Below are positions 1 to 7,643 of a stretch of DNA of 22,269 bases, in pieces. Positions within the stretch are counted from its first letter, which is position 1. The number at the start of each line of letters is the position of its first letter. Under the pieces are notes generated by a model. It was not told where the DNA came from and ran no database searches. It was given only the letters and a program-made list of their open reading frames with translations. This DNA is from a virus. The position numbers and the translations under genes are program-made. The stretch covers positions 1-22,269 of the IMG/VR virus record IMGVR_UViG_3300032323_000797, one strand, 5' to 3'.

Positions 1-1
1 A

Positions 2-2422
2 GTAAATATATCGCAGACGTCTTTTCCTAGTCAGTTTGCATCAGATGCGGAAAAGGAAACATTAGAGTTCGGATTGCAAGTGGGTCAAGCTATCACTTAC
101 GAATGGTTCCGGAAAGATGGTAATCAATGTAGATACTACAGTCAATGGAGAGACTTCCATAGATTAAGACTATATGCTCGTGGAGAGCAGCCAATTCAAA
201 AGTATAAAGAAGAGCTTGCTATTGATGGCGACCTTTCATATATAAACTTGGATTGGACACCTGTCCCTATTATCCCTAAGTTTGTTGATATCGTTGTCAA
301 TGGTATGTCTGACCGTTTATTTAAGGTTAAGGCATATTCTCAAGACGCAATGTCTCAGGCAAAGCGTAGCAAGTATCAAGATATGATTGAGGGTCAGATG
401 GTTGCAAAAGACCTTTTGATGAACATCAAAGAGCAAACAGGTGTAGACCCGTTTGTTATGCAGCCTGATGAGTTACCTAGTAATGATGAGGAGCTGTCTT
501 TGTACATGAACTTAAACTACAAGCCTGCGATTGAGATTGCTGAAGAAGAAGCTATCAATACCATTCTTGAAGAGAACCACTATGATTACGTGAGAAGGCA
601 GTGCGAGTATGACCTAATGACATTGGGTATTGCTGTTGAGAAGCATGAGTTTCTTCCCGGAGCAGGCGTGCAGATTTCATACGTAGACCCTGCAAATATT
701 GTTTACAGCTATACTGAAGACCCATACTTTAGAGATTGCTTCTATTGGGGAGAAATCAGAACTCTTCCAATTACAGAGCTTTTAAAGATTGACCAATCTT
801 TGACTAAAGAAGATTTAGAGAAGATTTCAAAATACAGCCAAAGTTGGTATGACTACTACAATGTGGCTCAGTTCTACGAGAATAATATCTTTTACCGTGA
901 TACGTGCACTCTTCTTTACTTTAACTATAAGACTACTAAAAAAATTGTATACAAGAAGAAAATTCTTGACAATGGAAATACTCGAATGATTGAAAAAGAT
1001 GAGGAGTTCAATCCACCTGTTGAAATGATGGAGGAAGGCCGATTCGAGAAAGTAGAGAAGACTATTGATGTTTGGTATGAAGGCGTAATGGTCATGGGTA
1101 CTAATATCTTGCTTAAGTGGCAAATGTCTGAGAATATGGTTAGACCAAAGTCAGCCACTCAGCACGCACTTCCAAACTATATTGCTGTTGCCCCTCGTAT
1201 GTACAAGGGTGTAATTGAGTCACTAGTTCGCAGAATGATACCATTCGCTGACTTGATTCAGTTGACGCACTTGAAGCTACAGCAGGTTATCTCACGCGTT
1301 GTGCCTGATGGTGTATTCATTGACGCCGATGGTCTTAATGAGGTTGACCTTGGTACAGGTGCTGAATACAACCCTGAGGATGCGCTAAGACTATACTTCC
1401 AAACAGGTAGTGTAATTGGTCGTAGCTACACTCAAGATGGTGAGTTCAACAATGCTCGTGTTCCAATCCAAGAGTTGAATAGCAACTCAGGTCTAAGCAA
1501 GACGCAGATGTTGATTACCAACTACAATCATTATCTTGACATGATTCGCTCAGTGACAGGTCTTAATGAGGCTAGAGATGGATCAGACCCTGATCCACGT
1601 GCATTAATTGGTGTTCAAAAACTTGCGGCATTAAATTCAAATACAGCTACACGTCACATTCTTGATGGTAGCCTATATATGTTCAAGGCTATGGCTGAGG
1701 CACTTACATATAGGATTGCTGATATCTTGGAGTACGCTGACTTTAAAGATGACTTTGCAAATAAGATTGGTAAATACAATGTATCCATTTTAGAGGAAAT
1801 TAAAGACCTATACGTATATGATTTCGGAATTTTTATTGATGTCTCTCCTGACGAAGAGCAAAAAGCACAACTCGAGGCTAACATTCAAGTTGCTTTATCT
1901 AAGGGTGATATTAACCTTGAGGATGCAATTGATATACGCGAGATTAAAAATATCAAGTTGGCTAACCAACTTCTCAAAGTAAAACGAGTTAAGAAGCAAG
2001 AGCAGGAGCAGAAGAATGCTATGCAGATGCAAGCTATTCAAGCTCAGCAAACTCTTCAATCGCAGCAGATGGCAGCTCAAACAGCTATGGCTAAGATTCA
2101 GGCTGAGTCTCAAGCTAAGATGCAGCTGAAGCAAGCTGAGGTGGCTTTTGAGATTGAGAAGATGAAGAATGAGGCCATACTCAAGCAGCAGTTGATGGAG
2201 ACAGAGTTCAATATGCAAATGCAACTTAGAGGCATGGAGGTTGAGTCTTTAAAGGAAAGAGAAGATAAAAAAGAAGAAGCCAAAGACAAGAGGGTTTCAA
2301 TTCAAAATACTCAGCAATCTAAGCTCATAAATCAAAGGAAGAATAATTTACCTCCAATCGACTTTGAATCAAATGAGGATAGCTTGGATGGGTTTGATTT
2401 AGCGGAGTTTGAGCCTCGTTAA
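2..2422 (+). CDS. Portal protein (5' partial)
   Basis: This is the probable portal, the dodecameric ring at the special capsid vertex through which DNA is packaged and ejected. The frame is open from base 2. The first possible start inside the window is a TTG at 74, but 24 sensible codons precede it (including SQTSFPSQFASDAEKE), so the true start lies upstream and at least 806 residues are present. The body is a large mixed alpha/beta protein. From about residue 640 a long Gln/Met/Ala-rich helix follows, with runs such as QEQEQKNAMQMQ and QMAAQTAMAKIQAE, like the C-terminal coiled coil or barrel of P22-type and crAss-like portals. It ends in an acidic tail. Position just before scaffold and capsid genes, together with size, supports the call. 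No portal motif is diagnostic by eye, so the assignment rests on context and architecture. Confidence 0.8.
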   Translation, partial: VNISQTSFPSQFASDAEKETLEFGLQVGQAITYEWFRKDGNQCRYYSQWRDFHRLRLYARGEQPIQKYKEELAIDGDLSYINLDWTPVPIIPKFVDIVVNGMSDRLFKVKAYSQDAMSQAKRSKYQDMIEGQMVAKDLLMNIKEQTGVDPFVMQPDELPSNDEELSLYMNLNYKPAIEIAEEEAINTILEENHYDYVRRQCEYDLMTLGIAVEKHEFLPGAGVQISYVDPANIVYSYTEDPYFRDCFYWGEIRTLPITELLKIDQSLTKEDLEKISKYSQSWYDYYNVAQFYENNIFYRDTCTLLYFNYKTTKKIVYKKKILDNGNTRMIEKDEEFNPPVEMMEEGRFEKVEKTIDVWYEGVMVMGTNILLKWQMSENMVRPKSATQHALPNYIAVAPRMYKGVIESLVRRMIPFADLIQLTHLKLQQVISRVVPDGVFIDADGLNEVDLGTGAEYNPEDALRLYFQTGSVIGRSYTQDGEFNNARVPIQELNSNSGLSKTQMLITNYNHYLDMIRSVTGLNEARDGSDPDPRALIGVQKLAALNSNTATRHILDGSLYMFKAMAEALTYRIADILEYADFKDDFANKIGKYNVSILEEIKDLYVYDFGIFIDVSPDEEQKAQLEANIQVALSKGDINLEDAIDIREIKNIKLANQLLKVKRVKKQEQEQKNAMQMQAIQAQQTLQSQQMAAQTAMAKIQAESQAKMQLKQAEVAFEIEKMKNEAILKQQLMETEFNMQMQLRGMEVESLKEREDKKEEAKDKRVSIQNTQQSKLINQRKNNLPPIDFESNEDSLDGFDLAEFEPR

Positions 2423-2441
2423 AACAATAAAAAATAATATA

Positions 2442-2449
2442 TAACTTTG
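2442..2449 (+). promoter_or_regulatory. Putative Bacteroidota promoter -7 box before the scaffold gene
   Basis: TAACTTTG matches the Bacteroidota -7 consensus TAnnTTTG and ends 15 bases before the scaffold ATG. No good TTG is found at the -33 position, so this is a partial match. The same 15-base spacing occurs at the promoter before the gene at 5960, which strengthens it. The implied leader is only about 8-10 bases. Confidence 0.55.
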
Positions 2450-2464
2450 TAAAAATTTAATCAA

Positions 2465-3547
2465 ATGGAATTTAAAGTAAAAGAAGTATCAGGCATCGTT
2501 GAAAAGAGTGCCGCTCAGATTGAAGAGGAATTGTTAACTAAGCATGAGGAGCAGTTTAATACTCCACCTCCTGTGGATACACCACCGATTGATGAGCCAC
2601 CTGTTGAGACGCCTACAGAGCTTAAAGAAGAAGACGTTCTTTCATATTTAGGAAAACGATATAACAAGGAAATTAACTCATTTGATGAGTTAATGGCAGA
2701 ACGAAAAGAGGCAGAAGAATTGCCTGAAGACGTTGGTGCATTCCTTAAGTACAAGCGCGAAACAGGGCGTGGTATCCAAGACTACTTGAAACTTCAAGAA
2801 GATTTTGATGCAATGAATCCTGACGTGCTTTTGAAGCAATACTTCAAGGACACTGAAATTGGTCTAGATGACGATGACATCGAGGCATTAATGGAAGAGT
2901 TCAAATATGATGAGGATTTTGACGATGAATCTCATGTTAAAAAAGCGAAGATTGCAAAGAAAAAAGTTATTGCTAAGGCCAAAGAACACTTCAATTCTCA
3001 GAAAGAGAAGTACAAGCAACCTCTTGAGTCAAGTGGGTCAGCTATTCCAAGTGCTGAGAAAGAAGAGTTTGAGGCGTATAAACAATATATACAACAAGCT
3101 AAAAATCTAGAGGAGGATCAAAATCGTAAAAGAGATTGGTTCTTAAAGAAAACTGACGATGTGTTTAATCAAGAGTTCAAAGGTTTTGAATTTAACATTG
3201 ACGACAAGAAGGTGGTTTTCTCTCCGGGTGATGCCGCAGAGCTCAAGAAGCTTCAGTCTAATCCTGCTAATTTTATTAACAGGTATTTAGATGAAAGCGG
3301 AATGGTTAGTGACGCAGCAGGATACCATAGGTCTTTAGCAATCGCAATGAATCCTGAGAAGTTTGCCAAGTTCTTCTACGAACAAGGTCAAGCTGATGCG
3401 ACAGATGATGTGATGCGTAAAACAAAAAACATCAATATGTCTGAGCGCAGAGCCCCTGAGGCAACCGTCAAAGGAGGAATGCAAGTCCGACAAGTAAATC
3501 CTGACACAGGTCGTGGGTTGAAAATCAAAAGTGCAAAAAGAATATAA
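2465..3547 (+). CDS. Probable capsid scaffolding protein
   Basis: A 360-residue, highly charged protein without membrane segments sits between the portal and major capsid genes, the usual place of the scaffold that directs procapsid assembly and is later removed. Residues 30-55 are Pro/Thr/Glu-rich (TPPPVDTPPIDEPPVETP), a flexible linker. The middle is acidic and helical, with an Asp/Glu cluster near residues 138-157, then a Lys/Glu-rich coiled-coil-like stretch near 160-215. The C-terminus is basic (final residues GRGLKIKSAKRI), as expected for a scaffold tail that docks on the capsid protein. Such proteins diverge quickly in sequence, so the call rests on composition, length and position. 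The ATG at 2465 follows an A/T-rich leader and a -7 box. Confidence 0.7.
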   Translation: MEFKVKEVSGIVEKSAAQIEEELLTKHEEQFNTPPPVDTPPIDEPPVETPTELKEEDVLSYLGKRYNKEINSFDELMAERKEAEELPEDVGAFLKYKRETGRGIQDYLKLQEDFDAMNPDVLLKQYFKDTEIGLDDDDIEALMEEFKYDEDFDDESHVKKAKIAKKKVIAKAKEHFNSQKEKYKQPLESSGSAIPSAEKEEFEAYKQYIQQAKNLEEDQNRKRDWFLKKTDDVFNQEFKGFEFNIDDKKVVFSPGDAAELKKLQSNPANFINRYLDESGMVSDAAGYHRSLAIAMNPEKFAKFFYEQGQADATDDVMRKTKNINMSERRAPEATVKGGMQVRQVNPDTGRGLKIKSAKRI

Positions 3548-3567
3548 ACAATTAAAAAAAGAAAAAA

Positions 3568-5019
3568 ATGTCTTTATTATCTACACCGGGCTTTCAGTTG
3601 CAGCCAAGTGCTGAACAAGTCCCATTGTCAACTAACTACTTGACAAACTTTAACTTCATGAATCAGTATTTACCTGATACATATGAGAAGGAATTTGAGC
3701 GTTACGGAAACCGTACCGTTGCATCTTTCTTGCGTATGGTAGGTGCTGAGATGCCATCTATCTCTGACCAAATCAAATGGGCAGAACAAGGCCGTCTTCA
3801 CACGAAGTACACAAATGTTGTTTCTACAGCTACATTAACTAACGCTGACAGTGCTACATTCCAAGTGAATGATGCATTTGTAGTAACAAATGGTGTTGGT
3901 ATTGCTTTCCGTGCAGGTCAAACTGTAATGATTACTCCTAACGTTGCGGGTCCAACTCAAAACAAAGGTATCATCACTGCTGTTAACACGGCTACTCGCC
4001 AATTCACAGTTGCTTTCTATGAGGCTAATGGTATGACCAATGCTTCTACAGCTAACGAATTTACTGTATTTGTTTACGGTTCTGAGTTCAAGAAAGGTAC
4101 TACAGGTATGATCGGTTCATTGGAAGCTGAAGATGAAATCTTCTCTAACTCTCCAATTATCATCAAAGATAAGTACGCTGTTTCAGGTTCTGACATGGCT
4201 CAGATTGGATGGATTGAAGTGACTACTGAGAATGGTGCTACAGGTTTCTTGTGGTATTTGAAATCAGAGCACGAAACTCGTCTCCGTTTCGAAGACTATC
4301 TTGAAACTGCTATGTTGGAGGCTGTTCCTGCTGAAAACAACTCAGGTGTTGCTAACTCAGGTCTTAACCCGATCTATGGTAACAAAGGTTCTGAAGGTGT
4401 ATTCTACGTAGTTAACTCTCGTGGTAACGTTTGGGGCGGTGGTAACCCAACATCTTTGGCTGACTTTGACACAATCATCTCTCGCTTGGATAAGCAAGGT
4501 TCTATCGAAGAAAACGTTCTCTTCGTTAACCGTGACTTCTCTTTCGACATCGATGATATGTTGGCTGCTCAAAACAGCTACGGTGCAGGTGGTACTTCTT
4601 ACGGTTTGTTTGACAATGACAAAGACATGGCTTTGAACCTTGGTTTCTCAGGTTTCCGCCGTGGTTATGACTTCTACAAAACAGATTGGAAATACCTCAA
4701 CGATCCAACAATGCGTGGTGGTTTGACTGCATCTGTTTTAGGAGCAAGCACTGCTAATGTTATCACAGGTCTATTAGTTCCTGCAGGTTCAACTACAGTT
4801 TACGACCAAATTCTTGGTAAAAATGCTAAGCGTCCATTCTTACACGTTCGTTACCGTGCGTCTGAGACTGAAGATCGCCGTTACAAAACTTGGATTACAG
4901 GTTCTGCCGGTGGTGCTGCTACAAACGACCTCGATGCAATGGAAGTAAACTTCTTGTCTGAGCGTGCAGTTTGTACACTTGGTGCTAACAACTTCGTACT
5001 TTTCCGTTACGGAGCATAA
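3568..5019 (+). CDS. Major capsid protein
   Basis: A 483-residue protein, the right size for an HK97-fold capsid subunit of a Bacteroidota podovirus. It begins MSLLSTPGFQLQPSAEQVPL, and an N-terminal arm with NFNFMNQYLPDTYEKEFERY leads into the core. Residues about 85-170 are rich in beta-forming Thr/Val/Asn and probably form an insertion domain. The C-terminal part ends in NNFVLFRYGA. Codon choice is visibly cleaner than in the neighbours, with many GGT, GCT, AAC, TTC and CGT codons, as expected of the most highly expressed gene of the phage. The leader is A-rich (AAAAAAAGAAAAA) with no Shine-Dalgarno, typical of Bacteroidota. The gene is closed by a strong terminator 13 bases after the stop. 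The capsid assignment is from context, length and expression signature, with a resemblance to crAss-like capsid proteins as I recall them. Confidence 0.85.
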   Translation: MSLLSTPGFQLQPSAEQVPLSTNYLTNFNFMNQYLPDTYEKEFERYGNRTVASFLRMVGAEMPSISDQIKWAEQGRLHTKYTNVVSTATLTNADSATFQVNDAFVVTNGVGIAFRAGQTVMITPNVAGPTQNKGIITAVNTATRQFTVAFYEANGMTNASTANEFTVFVYGSEFKKGTTGMIGSLEAEDEIFSNSPIIIKDKYAVSGSDMAQIGWIEVTTENGATGFLWYLKSEHETRLRFEDYLETAMLEAVPAENNSGVANSGLNPIYGNKGSEGVFYVVNSRGNVWGGGNPTSLADFDTIISRLDKQGSIEENVLFVNRDFSFDIDDMLAAQNSYGAGGTSYGLFDNDKDMALNLGFSGFRRGYDFYKTDWKYLNDPTMRGGLTASVLGASTANVITGLLVPAGSTTVYDQILGKNAKRPFLHVRYRASETEDRRYKTWITGSAGGAATNDLDAMEVNFLSERAVCTLGANNFVLFRYGA

Positions 5020-5032
5020 GCATAACAAACTT

Positions 5033-5063
5033 AGAGAGGGGCTTCGGTCCCTCTCTATTTTTT
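5033..5063 (+). terminator. Intrinsic terminator with UUCG tetraloop after the capsid gene
   Basis: AGAGAGGG (5033-5040) pairs with CCCTCTCT (5049-5056). The pairing continues inward with a G-T pair and a C-G pair closing a TTCG tetraloop (5043-5046). A T-rich tract follows from 5058. The very stable cUUCGg loop and the position 13 bases after the capsid stop make this a confident rho-independent terminator. Confidence 0.93.
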
Positions 5064-5091
5064 ATTGTAAAATTTTAATTATATCATATCC

Positions 5092-5850
5092 ATGAAAAAG
5101 AAAGAAGAGTTGGTTGCTGCCGACAGAATTTACCGATTGAAAAATGAGAAAGCCCCATTGTCTTTTATGTTGGCTTCTCGAAATACTAAAAGATTCCCAT
5201 TGCTTTGGTACGATGAGGCAAAAAATGAGAATCGTCCATTGCGATATGCAATAAACCAAAAATCCCCATTTGAAGATGAGCAAGATGGAAATGCCATCGT
5301 AGAAGCTATCATCTTTGAGAATGGTTTCTTATCCGTTCCAAAACAAAATCCCGCCCTTCAGCAGTTCTTATACTACCATCCAATGAATGGTCTTGTATTT
5401 GAAGAAGTTAATCCTGAGCGTGACGCACAGGAAGAAGTTGAAATGCTTACTTCAGAAGTTGATGCGCTTATCAAAGCTCGTGAGCTTTCAATTGAAGAGC
5501 TTGAGACAGTTTACCGAGTGCTATTCAATAAAGACGTATCTCGCGTTACTACAGCTGAGATGAAGAGAGATGTCCTCATCTACGCTAGAAACTATCCGGG
5601 AAGCTTCTTAAATGCCTTAGACGACCCAATGTTAAGACTTCAGTCACAGGTACATATCTTCTTTGATATGGGCTTACTTGGCTTCAGAAGCAACAATAAA
5701 GAGGTGTGGTATAGCACGCCTACAAACAAGAAAAAAATGTTGAATGTACCTTACGGTGAGGATCCATATATGCTTGTTGCTATGTACTTAAAAACAGATG
5801 AAGGTGTCGAAGCATTAAAAATGTTAGAGCATCATTTGGAAAATGCATAA
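5092..5850 (+). CDS. Conserved phage protein of unknown role downstream of the capsid gene
   Basis: A 252-residue soluble protein. It begins with a lysine-rich start (MKKKEELVAADRIYRL) and continues with motifs such as FPLLWYDE, LRYAINQKSPFEDEQDGNAI and LQQFLYYHPMNGLVFEEVNPE. The second half is helical, with Glu-rich segments around residues 112-140 and a C-terminal helix (DEGVEALKMLEHHLENA). I have a sense of similar proteins next to capsid genes in environmental Bacteroidota phages, but no function is known to me. It could be a capsid-associated, head-completion or assembly protein. I see no TAnnTTTG box upstream, and a strong terminator lies between it and the capsid gene, so it may depend on read-through. 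Its last codons contain the -33 element of the next promoter. Confidence 0.75.
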   Translation: MKKKEELVAADRIYRLKNEKAPLSFMLASRNTKRFPLLWYDEAKNENRPLRYAINQKSPFEDEQDGNAIVEAIIFENGFLSVPKQNPALQQFLYYHPMNGLVFEEVNPERDAQEEVEMLTSEVDALIKARELSIEELETVYRVLFNKDVSRVTTAEMKRDVLIYARNYPGSFLNALDDPMLRLQSQVHIFFDMGLLGFRSNNKEVWYSTPTNKKKMLNVPYGEDPYMLVAMYLKTDEGVEALKMLEHHLENA

Positions 5851-5865
5851 ATAACATTATATTTG
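5835..5865 (+). promoter_or_regulatory. Strong Bacteroidota-type promoter (TTTG-N19-TATATTTG)
   Basis: TTTG at 5835-5838 and TATATTTG at 5858-5865 are separated by 19 bases, which matches both elements and the spacing of the Bacteroidota promoter (TTG, 17-23 bases, TAnnTTTG). The -33 element lies inside the last codons of the upstream gene. Transcription would start near 5872 and would meet the terminator at 5906-5935 after only about 60 bases. Confidence 0.7.
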
Positions 5866-5871
5866 TAACGT

Positions 5872-5935
5872 TGTTTTAGAGTTCTTACTCATTTCTCTGT
5901 TGATGAAGGCCGCTATTTGCGGCCTTTATTTTTTT
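5872..5935 (+). ncRNA. Candidate small RNA or attenuated leader
   Basis: The stretch lies between a well-matched promoter (start expected near 5872) and an intrinsic terminator, so a transcript of about 60-65 bases is predicted. It has no convincing coding content. The 5' part (5872-5905) is pyrimidine-rich and probably unstructured; the 3' part is the terminator hairpin with an oligo-U tail, the usual form of a phage-encoded small RNA. It could instead be the leader of the tail operon acting as an attenuator. The transcript is predicted only from these signals. Confidence 0.4.
5906..5935 (+). terminator. Intrinsic terminator before the tail gene cluster
   Basis: AAGGCCGC (5906-5913) and GCGGCCTT (5919-5926) form a perfect 8-base-pair stem with a 5-base loop (TATTT), followed by a T-rich tract to 5935. 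It ends transcription arriving from the upstream gene or from the promoter at 5835-5865. Confidence 0.92.
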
Positions 5936-5944
5936 GTATCTTTG
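5916..5944 (+). promoter_or_regulatory. Promoter of the tail gene cluster, overlapping the terminator
   Basis: TTTG (5916-5919) and TATCTTTG (5937-5944) are 17 bases apart, a good Bacteroidota promoter. The -33 element lies in the loop and first base of the 3' stem arm of the terminator hairpin, so the same bases stop one transcript and launch the next. The -7 box ends 15 bases before the ATG at 5960, implying a very short leader. Confidence 0.72.
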
Positions 5945-5959
5945 TGAAAAGATATCACT

Positions 5960-6712
5960 ATGATAAATTCGGTAAGGAACACTGTATTATCTATTCTTAA
6001 CAAGAACAACTACGGATATATTTCGCCATCTGACTTTAACTTGTTTGCAAAGCAAGCTCAAATGGAGATTTATGAAGAATACTACAGCAGTTATAACAAG
6101 ACAATTAATGCTGAGAATGCACGCGTATCAGGTACTGAATACGCTGATATTGAGAACCCAATTGCAGAGGTATTAGAGTCATTCTTAAGAAATGACACTT
6201 TATCTCAGGTTACAGCCTCAACCAATCAGTATTATGTGCCATCGCCTATTACAACAGGCTACAACTTCTTTATGATTAGTCGATTGACTTGCTTTGACCC
6301 TACAGGAACAACAAGGTTGGGTGATGCTGAGAAGGTGGCTAATGCGCGTATTTATAATTTGTTGGACTCAATGCTTACAGCCCCAACAACAAAGTACCCT
6401 GCATACACTATTGACGGAGATATAATTACAGTTTATCCTGATACCATTAACGGCGTATCATCTTTAAAGTGCTCATACTTTAGATTGCCTTTAGATCCTA
6501 AGTGGACATACATTAACTTGCCTAACGGTGAGCCTGCATTTGACCAATCGCAGCCTGATTATCAGGACTTTGAGCTTCCGTTAGAAGATGAGTATAAAGT
6601 GGTAATGAAGATACTTCAATACTGCGGTATGTCAATTAGAGAGATTCAAGTTGCGCAATATGGTATTCAGCAGGAGCAGGCTGAGAATCCTGCATTTAGT
6701 ATTCAAGAATAA
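5960..6712 (+). CDS. Putative head-tail connector or ring protein
   Basis: A 250-residue protein, the first gene of the tail cluster. It opens with a helical segment (MINSVRNTVLSILNKNNYGY, then ISPSDFNLFAKQAQMEIYEE) and has a beta-rich centre. A strongly patterned C-terminal region follows, with DPKWTYINLPNGEPAFDQSQ, DYQDFELPLEDEYK and ILQYCGMSIREIQVAQ. I recall similar proteins between capsid and tail-tube genes in environmental Bacteroidota phages, including crAss-like ones, where ring proteins stack beneath the portal. The connector role is inferred from size, position and the neighbouring P22 gp4-like gene. It has its own promoter immediately upstream, and a 6-base gap to the next gene suggests translational coupling. 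Confidence 0.6.
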   Translation: MINSVRNTVLSILNKNNYGYISPSDFNLFAKQAQMEIYEEYYSSYNKTINAENARVSGTEYADIENPIAEVLESFLRNDTLSQVTASTNQYYVPSPITTGYNFFMISRLTCFDPTGTTRLGDAEKVANARIYNLLDSMLTAPTTKYPAYTIDGDIITVYPDTINGVSSLKCSYFRLPLDPKWTYINLPNGEPAFDQSQPDYQDFELPLEDEYKVVMKILQYCGMSIREIQVAQYGIQQEQAENPAFSIQE

Positions 6713-6718
6713 TAGACC

Positions 6719-7642
6719 ATGGCATATATTTCACAGTATCAGTATTACGAAAACGGCGGTAATGCGCCTGAGGACGCCAATTGGGGGTCTTATCAGTATG
6801 TAAGCTTACATCAAATTGTCAACAATTTCATATTGATGTACACAGGAAACCACTCATTGGTTAACAATGAGGAGCGTTACAAGATTTTATTTCACGCAAA
6901 ACGTGCAATTCAAGAATTGAATTACGATGCGTTTAAAGAGATTAAAGTACTTCAGTTGACCATCTGTGACCAACTGCGCTTTGTTTTGCCGTCAGACTAT
7001 GTCAATTGGGTTCGTATCTCATTGTATAAGGATGGGTATATTAGACCAATGACTGAGAACATTCAAGTTCAGTCAGCCAAGGCATACCTTCAAGACCAAA
7101 ACTGCAAGATTCTTTTTGATGAGCAGGGCAATGCATTGCAACCTGAGTTTTCTGAGCTTGATTGGGATCGCATTACAGGAATGCAAAAGAGCATCTATCT
7201 AAATCCGGGCAACCCATTTAATGGTGAGTATGGTTGGAATTATGACGGGATGTGGTTCTTTGAGAGAGGTATTGGTGACCGATATGGTCTAAATACTGAA
7301 ACTGCTAACGCAAATCCAACATTTACCATTGATAAGAAGGCAGGAGTTATTAACTTTAGCTCACATATGTCAGGTGAGTCTGTTATCCTTGAGTACGTAT
7401 CTGATGGTATGGAGAATGGTGATGACAGCTTAGTTACTGTAAATAAGCTATTTGAGAAGTATGTGTATGCGTACATTATGTATGAGATACTCAACTCAAA
7501 GCTTGGTGTTCAAGAGTATGTTGTGATGCGCGCGCGCAAAGAAAAGACATCTCTTTTACGTAACGCTAAGATTAGAATCAGTAATATTCACCCGGGCAGA
7601 TTGCTAATGAACCTTCGTGGTCAGAACAAATGGGTAAAGTAA
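6719..7642 (+). CDS. P22 gp4-like tail accessory / ring protein
   Basis: A 307-residue protein resembling the P22 gp4-like tail accessory factors annotated in crAss-like phages, which form a ring joining the portal to the tail. Visible features are an N-terminal helical region (NNFILMYTGNHSLVNNEERY), the stretch ILFHAKRAIQELNYDAFKEI, then LPSDYVNWVRISLYKDG and IRPM. A late helical bundle contains KYVYAYIMYEILNSKLGVQE. The basic end (RNAKIRISNIHPGRLLMNLR, then GQNKWVK) is characteristic of this family as I know it. The gene is followed after one base (TAAcATG) by the tail stabilisation gene, so the two are probably translated together. Confidence 0.7.
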   Translation: MAYISQYQYYENGGNAPEDANWGSYQYVSLHQIVNNFILMYTGNHSLVNNEERYKILFHAKRAIQELNYDAFKEIKVLQLTICDQLRFVLPSDYVNWVRISLYKDGYIRPMTENIQVQSAKAYLQDQNCKILFDEQGNALQPEFSELDWDRITGMQKSIYLNPGNPFNGEYGWNYDGMWFFERGIGDRYGLNTETANANPTFTIDKKAGVINFSSHMSGESVILEYVSDGMENGDDSLVTVNKLFEKYVYAYIMYEILNSKLGVQEYVVMRARKEKTSLLRNAKIRISNIHPGRLLMNLRGQNKWVK

Positions 7643-7643
7643 C

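Noticed and set aside
74-76. TTG as the start codon of the portal gene
   Set aside because: The frame is open to base 2 with plausible protein sequence before the TTG, so the gene is truncated by the window rather than starting here.
827-2224. Several minus-strand open frames inside the portal gene
   Set aside because: They are mirror shadows of a helical, Gln/Lys-rich coding strand, with low-complexity Leu/Ser/His products and no gene-like context.
2907-3110. Plus-strand 67-codon frame inside the scaffold gene
   Set aside because: It has a Lys/Arg/Leu-rich product of the kind produced by reading Glu/Lys-rich DNA out of frame and no family resemblance, unlike the nested frame at 19461.
5874-5884. 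GTTTTAGAG-like string resembling the start of some type II CRISPR repeats or a tracrRNA
   Set aside because: There is a single short copy, no array, no anti-repeat pairing and no cas genes; the match is too short to mean anything.
5903-5947. Tiny 14-codon frame (MKAAICGLYFFVSL) across the terminator before 5960
   Set aside because: It reads through the terminator hairpin, T tract and -7 box, has no recognisable product and is as long as expected by chance.
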